This document shows, one piece after another, positions 28,103-36,024 of a stretch of DNA of 64,000 nucleotides (positions are counted from its first letter, which is position 1; each line of letters starts with the position of its first letter). Source of the stretch: an uncultured Croceitalea sp. (GTDB lineage: Bacteria; Bacteroidota; Bacteroidia; Flavobacteriales; Flavobacteriaceae); NCBI GenBank assembly GCA_947503285.1, contig CANNDD010000006.1:1-64000 (forward strand). The letters are read 5' to 3'. The position numbers and the translations under genes are program-made. Under the pieces are notes generated by a model, which saw only the letters and a program-made list of their open reading frames with translations, was not told the DNA's origin and did no database searches.

Positions 28103-28549
28103 ATGAAGAAAGTAGTTTTAGCCCTAGCGATTTTGGTAGGTTTTACCTCTTTGGCACAACGTGGGGTGCAAAAAGGACCAAAAGAAAGGCTAGCAAAAGA
28201 TTTAACGGTAGAACAATTGGCCACCTTACAAACAAAAAAAATGGCCTTGGCACTTGATTTGACGGAAGAACAAATGCAGCAGGTAATGGAATTCAACAAA
28301 ACCAATGCTGAATTTCGAAAAACAAGAATGGAAGAACGTGAAGCAAAAAGAGAATCAGGAGATTTCAAAAGACCTACTGCCGAGGAACGTTTTGCCCTTG
28401 AAAACGCAAAATTAGACCGACAATTGGCCCAACAAGGGAAATTGAAACAGATATTGAACGATGAACAATATCAGCTATGGAAAAAAATGAGCTTAAGAAG
28501 ATATGCTCACGGCAAAAAAAGAATGCAGAAAGAAGTTAGTAGAAGATAG
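28103..28549 (+). CDS. Spy/CpxP-like periplasmic protein
   Basis: This 148-residue protein has a signal peptide (VVLALAILVGFTSLAQ) and a basic, entirely helical mature part. Repeated LTxEQ motifs (LTVEQLATLQTKKMALALDL, LTEEQMQQVMEFN, ILNDEQYQLWKKM) match the LTxxQ signature of Spy/CpxP chaperone-like proteins. These small envelope proteins respond to misfolding or metal stress. No sensor kinase is nearby. A strong terminator follows 15 bases after the stop. Confidence 0.75.
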   Translation: MKKVVLALAILVGFTSLAQRGVQKGPKERLAKDLTVEQLATLQTKKMALALDLTEEQMQQVMEFNKTNAEFRKTRMEEREAKRESGDFKRPTAEERFALENAKLDRQLAQQGKLKQILNDEQYQLWKKMSLRRYAHGKKRMQKEVSRR

Positions 28550-28564
28550 TTTTTTTGTTGATTT

Positions 28565-28610
28565 TAAAACCCCCTTTTCAGGATCATTCCTGAAAATTAA
28601 GGGGGTTTTA
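28565..28610 (+). terminator. Terminator after the Spy-like gene
   Basis: TAAAACCCCCTT (28565-28576) pairs with AAGGGGGTTTTA (28599-28610). Inner arms TTCAGGA and TCCTGAA flank a four-base loop, with a four-base bulge on the right side. The stem is long and nearly perfect. Confidence 0.8.
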
Positions 28611-28934
28611 CTCTTCAAACAGTGAACGTTGCCAGGTCATCTTCGATTTTCATAGACACTGCTATGACCATACAACAGTAAATCCAGTGAGGAGACAGAC
28701 GCTTCCATTACAAAATCACCATTCGCGCCTATTCCCAAAAAGCCACCTTATGTGTTTTTGCTTTATTTTTTAGGTTCTTTCGTTTTAAATTGATTGCACT
28801 ATGTCTTGGTCATAAAACTGCTAAGCCCGAATTTGATTTGGGTCATGAAATCAGTAGGGAAAAACAAGATTGCCTTCCTTGTAGCCTAGAAGTTAACAAA
28901 AGATGAAAGCCATGAATCTTTTGTCTTTTTGAAT
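28611..28934. other. Gene-free stretch, no supported feature
   Basis: These 324 bases between the terminator and the operator repeats hold no coding frame with protein-like character and no RNA gene I can recognise. The last part is AT-rich and probably holds the promoter of the following operon, but no exact TAnnTTTG box stands out. Confidence 0.5.
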
Positions 28935-29018
28935 TATCGTTTATTTCAACGATATTAAATTATATCGTTTATTTAGACGATATTTTAATATATCGGTAAA
29001 AAATACGATATTTATCAA
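28935..29018 (+). promoter_or_regulatory. Three tandem 28-bp operator repeats before the SatD-like gene
   Basis: Three palindromes of the form TATCGT-N8-ACGATA start at 28935, 28963 and 28991, exactly 28 bases apart. The first two are perfect, with nearly equal spacers (TTATTTCA, TTATTTAG). The third has one mismatch (TATCGG). The next 28-base step is the ATG at 29019. Such phased palindromes immediately before a gene encoding a putative DNA-binding protein suggest cooperative autoregulation by that protein. Confidence 0.7.
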
Positions 29019-29624
29019 ATGATTACCACCGCCATACTTACCGGGGATATCGTCAATTCTCGAGAAACCTCACCCAAAATTTGGCTTCCATACCTCAAAG
29101 AAGGATTGAATGCTTACGGAAAAGAACCTCATCATTGGGAGGTTTATAGAGGAGATAGTTTTCAATTGGAAACCATACCGGAACGCGCCTTGGAAGCTGC
29201 CTATTTTATAAAAGCCATTCTAAAACAGAAAAAAGGGGTTGATGTACGCATAGCCATAGGCCTAGGTGAAAAAGATTACCATTCTGAAAAGATTACCGAA
29301 TCAAACGGTAGTGCTTTTATACGTTCAGGAGAATGTTTTCAAAATCTAAAAAAGACCAACTTGGCCTTAAGATCAAGTACTCTAGAATTTGACGAAATAT
29401 TGAATTTATCATTAAAACTTATGGCTTTGACCGCAGACAATTGGTTACCAGCAACCGCTCGGGTAGTAAAAACGACCTTGGCAAATCCTGAAGCTAGCCA
29501 AAAAGAGCTGGTTCCTATTTTAGAAAAATCACAAAGTACCATAAGTGAGGCCTTGCTTCGCGCCGGTTATGACGAATTACAGCAATTATTGGTATTTTAC
29601 AAAACCAAGGTGACCAAATTATGA
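29019..29624 (+). CDS. SatD-family protein, probable autoregulator
   Basis: This 201-residue protein begins ITTAILTGDIVNSRE and has EVYRGDSFQLE and DVRIAIGLGEK. These match SatD-family proteins (named from the streptococcal sat acid-tolerance locus), whose N-terminal part resembles a nucleotide-cyclase-like fold. The C-terminal 50 residues contain a helix-turn-helix-like segment (KSQSTISEALLRAGYDELQQ). The three 28-bp palindromes directly upstream are the obvious binding site. Its stop overlaps the next gene (ATGA), pairing it with DUF3307, an association also seen elsewhere. Ligand unknown. Confidence 0.7.
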   Translation: MITTAILTGDIVNSRETSPKIWLPYLKEGLNAYGKEPHHWEVYRGDSFQLETIPERALEAAYFIKAILKQKKGVDVRIAIGLGEKDYHSEKITESNGSAFIRSGECFQNLKKTNLALRSSTLEFDEILNLSLKLMALTADNWLPATARVVKTTLANPEASQKELVPILEKSQSTISEALLRAGYDELQQLLVFYKTKVTKL

Positions 29625-30349
29625 CTGCAATTGCCTTAAAACTGATTTTGGTCCATTTTATAGCCGATTTTGCGTTACAGCCTTCCCATTGGGTGGCTCA
29701 TAAATTCAAGCATAAGGGCAAATCAAAATACCTATACTACCATATTGGTGTCCACCTCGTATTGCTTCTAGTACTATTGCAATTCAATTATTTATGGATG
29801 GTTGGCATCACCATTGTCACACACTATGTAATAGATCTTGTAAAATTGGTATTGACCACCAAAAAAAATACAAGATGGCTCTTTGTGATCGATCAGCTAT
29901 TGCACGTATTGGTTATAGCGTTACTGGTCTATTTTTACCGACCCTATACTATCAATTGGGATGGTTTATTGAGTCCGCGAATGCTGTTATTAGTTAGCCT
30001 GATTGTCTTTACCACCTATGTTTCGGCGATTTTAATCAAAATGATGCTAGCACCCTATATACAAGAACTGGCCGATGATGAAGTTGAAAGCGGTGAAGGT
30101 GGTTCCCTAAAAAATGCAGGACGTTATATTGGTATGTTAGAGCGTTTGTTCGTCTTCGGGTTCATTTTACTACAACAATGGGCTGCCATAGGGTTATTGA
30201 TAGCGGCCAAATCAGTATTTCGGTTTGGTGACCTCAATAAAGGTAAAAATCGCAAACTCACCGAATATGTGCTTATCGGAACGCTCTTGAGTTTTGGTCT
30301 CGCCATTTTGGCCGGTATGGCCTACAATTATCTAATCAAGGTATTATAA
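29621..30349 (+). CDS. DUF3307 membrane protein
   Basis: This 242-residue protein has about six hydrophobic helices. The N-terminal hallmark is LVHFIADFALQPSHWVAHKFKH, and HIGVHL and THYVIDLVKL follow; these conserved His and Asp residues inside helices define DUF3307. The family is often encoded next to SatD-like genes, as here with an ATGA overlap. The function is unknown; membrane-embedded His/Asp residues could bind metal or act catalytically, which is inference. The VOC gene follows after four bases. Confidence 0.85.
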   Translation: MTAIALKLILVHFIADFALQPSHWVAHKFKHKGKSKYLYYHIGVHLVLLLVLLQFNYLWMVGITIVTHYVIDLVKLVLTTKKNTRWLFVIDQLLHVLVIALLVYFYRPYTINWDGLLSPRMLLLVSLIVFTTYVSAILIKMMLAPYIQELADDEVESGEGGSLKNAGRYIGMLERLFVFGFILLQQWAAIGLLIAAKSVFRFGDLNKGKNRKLTEYVLIGTLLSFGLAILAGMAYNYLIKVL

Positions 30350-30353
30350 ATTC

Positions 30354-30767
30354 ATGAAAGTAATTTTTGACACCTATATTCCCAGTGGATTCTCCAATGT
30401 AAGTCCGTACCTCTTTACTGAAGATCCAGAACGGTTAATTACCTTTTTAAAGCACGCTTTTTATGCTGATGAACTAAACCGCATCAATAGCGATACGGGC
30501 GTTATACAAAACTGCATCTTGAAAATAGGTGACGCCTGTTTTATGATAAGTCAAGCCAGCGCACAGTTTGAAGGTATGCGAACAGCATTTTATCTTTATG
30601 TGAACGATGTGGATACAGTATTTCAGAATGCCCTAAAGCACGGTGGGGAAGTTGTTTTTGAACCTGCTGATATGGACTACGGGGACCGTCAAGGCGGAGT
30701 GAAGGATCCCGAAGGAAATTACTGGTGGATTTCTAAGCGTTTGGTTGAAAAAGGATATCATGAGTAA
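30354..30767 (+). CDS. VOC-family (glyoxalase/PhnB-like) protein
   Basis: This 137-residue cytoplasmic protein begins VSPYLFTEDPERLITFLKHAF and ends GGVKDPEGNYWWISKR, the typical two-module beta-alpha-beta vicinal oxygen chelate fold of the PhnB-like group. The first-module metal ligands are not obvious, so it may be a binding protein rather than an enzyme. It is in the SatD/DUF3307 operon and overlaps the cyclase gene by eight bases. Confidence 0.85.
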   Translation: MKVIFDTYIPSGFSNVSPYLFTEDPERLITFLKHAFYADELNRINSDTGVIQNCILKIGDACFMISQASAQFEGMRTAFYLYVNDVDTVFQNALKHGGEVVFEPADMDYGDRQGGVKDPEGNYWWISKRLVEKGYHE

Positions 30768-31800
30768 ACGCAACTTAAGGATACTGCGTTTTTATATCAT
30801 CGGGTGGACTTTTTCCATGGTTTTCTTAGCCATCATTCGTGGTGTGGGCACCGAAGAACTGGGTGAACTTCAATTTGATTTTGGGTCAAGTATGCTTATC
30901 AGTATTACCCTTGGCCCTATCTTCGGTATCATCTCTGGCCTTGCCGCAATTTGGGCAGAGAAAAACCTATATCGAAAACTGACCATTGGCAAGCTTTTGA
31001 TCATGCGTTCGCTATATGCCATTGGTTTTATACTTCTGATGATTTTTACCGCCTATTGGGTCTATAAAATCTATTTTGGAACGGACATCAGTATCATCAC
31101 CTTTGCCATAGACGAGGGCAGCGGAGCCATTTACTTCTATATTCTGGCCACTGATTTTTTCATGACCATATTACGACAAGTTACCTTGATGCTTGGTGAG
31201 GGCAACCTTACCAAAATGGTACGTGGAAAATTCTATACGCCACGAGAGGAAGAGCGAATTTTCATGTTTTTAGACCTACAATCATCTACCACCTTGGCAG
31301 AACGTTTAGGACACGTGAAGTATAGCATGCTCATACAAGATTGTTTCAATGACCTGGGTGTTGCGGTAGAACAGAACCATGCTGAAATCTACCAATACGT
31401 AGGTGATGAAGCGGTATTGACATGGTCGCTGAAAGAAGGGTTACGTAAGCAGAATTGCATATGGGCCTATTATAATTTTTCAGAACTATTGAAAAAGAAA
31501 AGAGGGTACTACCAAAAAAAGTATGACTGTCTTCCTTTTTTTAAAGCTGGGCTGCATTTAGGAATCGTGACCGTGACCGAAGTAGGCAAATATAAAAAGG
31601 AAATCGCCTATCATGGCGACACCATCAATACTGCAGCCCGTATTCAAGGACAGTGCAATTTTCTAAAATCTGAAATTTTACTATCTGAAGATTTAAAAAA
31701 TAGCTTAGGCACCGTCAACTTTTCTTTTTCTAAAAAAGGACAGGTATCCTTAAAAGGCAAAAAAATGGCCATTACAATCTTTTCTGTGACCACTGACTAA
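30760..31800 (+). CDS. Membrane-bound class III adenylate/guanylate cyclase
   Basis: This 346-residue protein has about four to five N-terminal transmembrane helices (residues 8-145) and a C-terminal class III cyclase domain (165-346). The metal-binding Asp residues are present in FLDLQSST and YVGDEAVLTW. The transition-state Asn and Arg are present in GDTINTAARIQ, so the domain should be active. Whether it makes cAMP or cGMP cannot be judged. It starts at the ATG at 30760, overlapping the VOC gene. The operon links a SatD-like regulator with a nucleotide cyclase, an interesting combination. Confidence 0.85.
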   Translation: MSKRNLRILRFYIIGWTFSMVFLAIIRGVGTEELGELQFDFGSSMLISITLGPIFGIISGLAAIWAEKNLYRKLTIGKLLIMRSLYAIGFILLMIFTAYWVYKIYFGTDISIITFAIDEGSGAIYFYILATDFFMTILRQVTLMLGEGNLTKMVRGKFYTPREEERIFMFLDLQSSTTLAERLGHVKYSMLIQDCFNDLGVAVEQNHAEIYQYVGDEAVLTWSLKEGLRKQNCIWAYYNFSELLKKKRGYYQKKYDCLPFFKAGLHLGIVTVTEVGKYKKEIAYHGDTINTAARIQGQCNFLKSEILLSEDLKNSLGTVNFSFSKKGQVSLKGKKMAITIFSVTTD

Positions 31801-31870
31801 AAAGGTTTTTCAAAAGAATGGCAACAATACGGGTTCACCTCATCTGCATCGTTTTATAATTAGCAAATAA

Positions 31871-31894
31871 AAGGGCATCACAATCGATGCCCTT
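31871..31894 (-). terminator. Terminator after the NmrA-type gene
   Basis: AAGGGCATC (31871-31879), loop ACAATC, GATGCCCTT (31886-31894) form a perfect 9-bp stem. On the minus strand TTTATTT follows, which serves the NmrA gene. It may also stop transcripts from the convergent cyclase gene. Confidence 0.7.
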
Positions 31895-31919
31895 CATATA
31901 GTCTTCTACTCAAAAACCA

Positions 31920-32765
31920 TCACGCTTCAACGGTCTTATGCCAGATTCCAGTTTTAACAGTCTCTGCTACATAGTCTAAAAAATCAATGGGTTTTCTTCC
32001 TAAAAGTTTTTCAATATCATTGGTCACGATTTGGTTGTTTTCATTATCCAATACTTCCCTAAAGAGATACTCAATCAACCAAATAACATCGTTGGGCAGC
32101 TGTTGCGCCTTCATTGCATCGACATATTGTGGCAAAGAGATTGGAATAAATTGTAGGTCACGACCGGTAGCTTTGGCAATCTCACCGATTACCTCTTTAA
32201 AACTCAACAAACGCGGACCTGTAAGTTCATAAATCTTACCATTGTGCCCTTCATTCAATAAGATGGTTACGGCGACATCTGCTAAGTCATTTGCATCTAC
32301 ATAAGGTGCTTTTAAGTGTGCTTGGGGCAATGCAACAACCCCTTGTTGAATGGGTTCTAAAAAGAAGCTTTCACTAAAGTTCTGGTTGAACCAGCTAGCC
32401 CTTATAACGGTACTGTGAATACCACTGTTCAATACTAGCTGTTCACAACGCTCTGCCTCAATCTCACCCTTACCGGAAAGTAATACCAATTGCTGAACAC
32501 CCTTTTGTTTTGCTACTTTGATCAGGGCTTCAATGGCCTCTTTAGCACCTGGCACGGCCAAGTCCGGTTGGTACGTAATATAGACTTTATTTATTCCTTC
32601 CAAAACGGCAGGCCAACCTGCGGGATCATGCCAATCAAATGCAGGAGATTCGTTTCGTGACCCAACACGTACTTCGTGACCTAAGTTGTTTAAACGTTCT
32701 ACGATACGCCTTCCCGTTTTTCCTGTTCCCCCTAATACTAAAATGTTGTTTTTCATGATGTTCAT
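31920..32765 (-). CDS. NmrA-like NAD(P)-binding protein
   Basis: This 281-residue atypical SDR has the N-terminal motif VLGGTGKTGRRIVERL and the NmrA-like middle (VLLSGKGEIEAE, VIRASWFNQNFSE, YELTGPRLLSFKE). It lacks a full YxxxK pair, as many NmrA-type regulators and quinone-binding proteins do. Cytoplasmic; binds NAD(P) and may sense redox state or reduce a small substrate. It is last in an operon with DUF1772 and DUF5367 genes under a neighbouring AraC regulator. An ATG three codons inside (32756) is an alternative start. Confidence 0.85.
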   Translation of the reverse strand: MNIMKNNILVLGGTGKTGRRIVERLNNLGHEVRVGSRNESPAFDWHDPAGWPAVLEGINKVYITYQPDLAVPGAKEAIEALIKVAKQKGVQQLVLLSGKGEIEAERCEQLVLNSGIHSTVIRASWFNQNFSESFFLEPIQQGVVALPQAHLKAPYVDANDLADVAVTILLNEGHNGKIYELTGPRLLSFKEVIGEIAKATGRDLQFIPISLPQYVDAMKAQQLPNDVIWLIEYLFREVLDNENNQIVTNDIEKLLGRKPIDFLDYVAETVKTGIWHKTVEA

Positions 32766-32775
32766 TTTTTGCTAT

Positions 32776-33273
32776 TTATACTGATTTATTGATACTTGCG
32801 ATGATGAGTAGGGCAAAGGATATGATTGCCGCCAAAATTCTAATGCTATGAAAACGGTTCCAGGGCTGCTCAAATCGTTTGCGAAGTGCCTGAAGTTCTT
32901 TTAATGAACTATTGGTCAAATCCGTTTTGTCTAAAAATTGATTTAAGGGTACGTTGCCCAATACAGTTACCAATACTACCCCTAAAAAATAAAGGCCCAA
33001 AGCAATTAAGATCAACCTGAAATGTTCTGGTGAGCCCCCTTTGTTAGCATATAGTGCCGCAATACCCACAAAGAAAGCCCCAAAAAACACTGTAAAAAAC
33101 AGTGGGTTCTCAATACTGCGGTTCATCTTCTGAAAGGCCCGTAGGTAGTTTAGGTCGTCTAATTGTCCAATACCAGGGGTGACGGCATTTCCCCATGTAA
33201 AACACAACCCAGCAGTTAGACCAACTAATAATGTTGCCGCAAAAAGGGTTAGATTGCTTATTGAGATTTCCAT
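32776..33273 (-). CDS. DUF1772 membrane protein
   Basis: This 165-residue protein has four hydrophobic helices. FCFTWGNAVTPG-like residues near the N terminus (LCFTWGNAVTPGIG), then NRSIENPLFF, GNVPLN and WNRFHSIR are the DUF1772 signature, related to fungal anthrone oxygenase. In bacteria it is often found with SDR or NmrA genes, as here. Membrane location is clear; catalytic activity is unproven. It lies ten bases upstream of the NmrA gene. Confidence 0.85.
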   Translation of the reverse strand: MEISISNLTLFAATLLVGLTAGLCFTWGNAVTPGIGQLDDLNYLRAFQKMNRSIENPLFFTVFFGAFFVGIAALYANKGGSPEHFRLILIALGLYFLGVVLVTVLGNVPLNQFLDKTDLTNSSLKELQALRKRFEQPWNRFHSIRILAAIISFALLIIASINKSV

Positions 33274-33292
33274 AATTCAATATTTTGATAGC

Positions 33293-33691
33293 TTAAACTG
33301 TTCGTTGTGTGTTGCGTGTTCCCTTAAAATGCCCATACACAATGGCGGTGGCAACAAAAACCCCACCTATGAGCCAAAAGCCCGGATCACTAAAAAAGGT
33401 ATAGTGACTCTCACCCTTTGGAAGTACCAAAAAAGGCACTGTGATCAAGGCGTCTAAAATGGCAGCCACCCCAAAAAAGGTGATTCCAACCCACATGCCA
33501 TGGGTTCTATTGTCCTTTTTGTAATACTGTTGTGCCCCTAACCAAACCAATGGTATGACAGCTATAAGCAGAACTAAGTTGGCCTGTTGCTCTAAATTTT
33601 CTAATACCGGAATAAAAAAGGAAAGGGTAAACACACTTACCCCCAGAACCCAAATGATAGCCCCGATAATAACTGCTCTTAAAGTTTTCAT
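33293..33691 (-). CDS. DUF5367-like small membrane protein
   Basis: This 132-residue protein has four hydrophobic helices (AVIIGAIIWVLGVSVFTLSF, LVLLIAVIPLVWLGAQQYYK, then two more). Topology and length fit DUF5367; I am less sure of the family than of the membrane location. It is first in the three-gene operon and lies 100 bases downstream of the AraC gene, with tandem repeats in the gap that look like the AraC binding site. Confidence 0.65.
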   Translation of the reverse strand: MKTLRAVIIGAIIWVLGVSVFTLSFFIPVLENLEQQANLVLLIAVIPLVWLGAQQYYKKDNRTHGMWVGITFFGVAAILDALITVPFLVLPKGESHYTFFSDPGFWLIGGVFVATAIVYGHFKGTRNTQRTV

Positions 33692-33743
33692 GACTGTTTG
33701 TTTTTTAATTACAACACAAAACTAGAGCAGACCCGGGAAGGTC

Positions 33744-33780
33744 ATTTGTTCGAAAAGGAAAATGATTTGTTCGAAAAGGA
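33744..33780 (-). promoter_or_regulatory. Tandem AraC-type operator for the DUF5367/DUF1772/NmrA operon
   Basis: The 16-base sequence ATTTGTTCGAAAAGGA occurs twice, at 33744-33759 and 33765-33780, exactly 21 bases apart (two helix turns). It lies between the AraC regulator gene and the operon it would control. Direct repeats at 21-base spacing are the classical arrangement for AraC-family dimers. Confidence 0.7.
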
Positions 33781-33790
33781 GTAGGTGCTA

Positions 33791-34648
33791 TTACACCTTT
33801 ATTTCGCTTGGGCGAAAGCCAAATTTCTTAGTAAAAGCATTAGAGAAAGAACTCAAACTATCATACCCTACATGCCAAGCCGCCTCTTGTACCGTAGCAC
33901 TTTCGCTTCTGATGAGTTCATGTGCTTTGGTCATGCGCTCGTTCTGTAAGTACTTAAATACGGGCACCCCAAATAATTCTTTAAACTCTTTTTTAAGCGC
34001 AAAAGTGTTCAGCCCTATTTGTCTTGACAACTCTGTCAATGAGGGTGGTCTATCTAAATTTTTTGAAAGAATCTCTTTTGCTCGTAATAGTTTTTCGCGT
34101 TCCGTAGTCTTAATTTCTTTGGTCTCTAATGAAGAAAGCTGCCAAAAAAAATGGGACAACAAAGCCGTGATCTGACTTCTGAAAAACATCATTTTCGCTT
34201 TGCCCTCATAACGGTTATTAAAAACATTGCCCACAATACGTTCCATCTCTGGAGTCATAAAAAACCGCGGTCCTTCCACATACGAATCCGATGGATTTAC
34301 CAATTCCTTTAAAAGATCGGTGAACAGCTCTCCTTCTCCATTAGGTAATTTCTCAAGATTTTTTGGGGCCGTTGCAATTAAGATACATTCCAAAGGTTTC
34401 CCTGGCGAAATCGTGTGCACGCAATCGACCGTGTCATCGGCGTAAAATGAAATGGCCAAACCTTTGGTATTATCGTATGTAGCTCTTTGGTCTCGATAAT
34501 CCATTGATAGATGCACATTACCTGAGCCATAAAATGCAACGGCAATCAGTGGCTCATCAAATCTACATGAATCTGTAATGACCCTATCTGAATTGGCTTC
34601 CTCGACCAAAATGGTAAAATCGTTGATGTTAATAATATCCCGCACCAT
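33791..34648 (-). CDS. AraC-family transcriptional regulator
   Basis: This 285-residue protein has an N-terminal beta-rich sensing region (DIININDFTILVEE, FDEPLIAVAFYGSGNVHLS) and a C-terminal AraC domain (about 185-285: PPSLTELSRQIGLNTFALKK, AWHVGYDSLSSFSNAFTKKF, FGFRPSEIK). The pattern resembles the PchR-like group. The start at ATG 34648 is chosen because the sensing domain begins there. An in-frame ATG at 34714 would add a hydrophobic helix. It lies directly upstream of its likely target operon and its tandem operator. Confidence 0.85.
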   Translation of the reverse strand: MVRDIININDFTILVEEANSDRVITDSCRFDEPLIAVAFYGSGNVHLSMDYRDQRATYDNTKGLAISFYADDTVDCVHTISPGKPLECILIATAPKNLEKLPNGEGELFTDLLKELVNPSDSYVEGPRFFMTPEMERIVGNVFNNRYEGKAKMMFFRSQITALLSHFFWQLSSLETKEIKTTEREKLLRAKEILSKNLDRPPSLTELSRQIGLNTFALKKEFKELFGVPVFKYLQNERMTKAHELIRSESATVQEAAWHVGYDSLSSFSNAFTKKFGFRPSEIKV

Positions 34649-34840
34649 AACCAAAAGAAAGATACGTAATAGCCAAAGTATTCCCAAACAGAATAATACG
34701 AAAACAATACCCATAAAGCCATACAAGCTGTTGTTCGCATCGCTATTGCTTACGATACTAATGAGGTTAGTGGGTTAATCTTTTTCCAAAAAAGGGACGT
34801 TATCCTTATTTTTAAGGAGGATTGTACCTTGTAAAATGGT

Positions 34841-34853
34841 ATTTGTTCAAAAG
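34841..34853 (+). promoter_or_regulatory. Possible extra AraC half-site before the 7-TM AraC gene
   Basis: ATTTGTTCAAAAG at 34841-34853 equals the 33744 half-site with one base missing. A shorter ATTTGTT follows at 34858. Being in the divergent space between the two AraC genes, it may let the first regulator act on the second. Weak evidence, single site. Confidence 0.35.
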
Positions 34854-34874
34854 TGTTATTTGTTTTTTTAGTCC

Positions 34875-35936
34875 ATGGAGAAGTTTGAACCCTACATATT
34901 ATTAATTATTTCTGGTCAGGGCTTTTTATTAAGTTCGGCATTATTGGCCGGCATCTTCAAAAAAAGGTATGCTAATTTCTTTTTAGGGCTGATTACCGCT
35001 GTAATTACCATTGAAATTTTTACCATTTGGGTAATGCGGATGAACTTGAACAATTCACCTTCAACATTTCCAATCTGGTTGTTGGGCTCTTATCTTATAA
35101 TACCCCCAGCCCTTTGGTTTTTCATGAAGTCTAATCTGAACCCGACATTTCAATTGAAACGAATACAGCTATGGTTATTTGTGCCCGCGTTGATTGAGAT
35201 TGTTGTAGAGGGCTTTAGTTATTTTTCAAATTGGTATCAAAGCTCCAATTACCATCCTTTTGATAACCCTTTTTGGTTCTTCTTCACTGAGATACTTCCC
35301 GTTGTAGCAATGGGCGTTGTTATTATTTTTTTAAGTATCGATCTGTATCGGTTACAAAACAATGTCAAGAAATCACTTTACGGGTTGTATAAACTATATG
35401 CTTTTTTGGGTTTCTTTATCTTAACAACCTTCTTTTGGACCTTAGAAGCTTTTTATATTGTTCCTGTATTTAAGATAATAGAGGTCATCTTGCTTCTTTT
35501 TGTTTTCGTTTTGGGCAATCTAGGTTATTTCAAGCCTTCGTTTTTAGACATTCCCAAATTGGCTAGACAAGGTATGATCAACCAAAATTTTCCGCAATTT
35601 AATGACGAAAAAGAGTTGGGCCGATTACAGAGTCTTTTCGATCATAATAAAATACATACCCAACAAAAATTATCCTTAAAACAAGTCGCCGATAGTTTAA
35701 AACTGCCTGAGCGGTATGTTTCAGCGCTCATTAATCTTCATCATAATACCAATTTCAACTCTTTCGTAAACGGCCATAGGGTGAGCGAAGTAATCTCACG
35801 TATTCAGGATCCTAGCCAAAGAAAAAAGAATCTTCTCGGAATTGCAATGGATTCTGGTTTTAACAGTAAATCATCATTCAACCAAATCTTCAAGGAAGTT
35901 ACAGGTAAAAACCCTTCGGATTATTTAAAAAAATAA
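34875..35936 (+). CDS. Membrane AraC-type regulator with seven helices
   Basis: This 353-residue protein has about seven hydrophobic helices in residues 6-220 and a C-terminal AraC-type double helix-turn-helix (about 255-353: KLSLKQVADSLKLPERYVSA, LGIAMDSGFNSKSSFNQIF, EVTGKNPSDYLKK). This 7-TM plus AraC layout is a known flavobacterial type of one-component membrane sensor. The ligand is unknown. It is divergent from the AraC gene at 33791 and followed by a secreted metallopeptidase-like gene. Confidence 0.85.
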   Translation: MEKFEPYILLIISGQGFLLSSALLAGIFKKRYANFFLGLITAVITIEIFTIWVMRMNLNNSPSTFPIWLLGSYLIIPPALWFFMKSNLNPTFQLKRIQLWLFVPALIEIVVEGFSYFSNWYQSSNYHPFDNPFWFFFTEILPVVAMGVVIIFLSIDLYRLQNNVKKSLYGLYKLYAFLGFFILTTFFWTLEAFYIVPVFKIIEVILLLFVFVLGNLGYFKPSFLDIPKLARQGMINQNFPQFNDEKELGRLQSLFDHNKIHTQQKLSLKQVADSLKLPERYVSALINLHHNTNFNSFVNGHRVSEVISRIQDPSQRKKNLLGIAMDSGFNSKSSFNQIFKEVTGKNPSDYLKK

Positions 35937-36024
35937 GTCCAATATCATGATTTCGGACGTCCGAAATCCAATTTTTGGGCGATTGAACTTCGAATTTTTA
36001 CGTGTTTTAACCAAAACAAACATC

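Noticed and set aside
28611-28934. Mobile element or CRISPR remnant in the gene-free stretch, given the nearby repeats
   Set aside because: The repeats at 28935-29018 are palindromic, touch the SatD start codon and have spacers of only 8 bases; no transposase, target duplication or cas gene is present.
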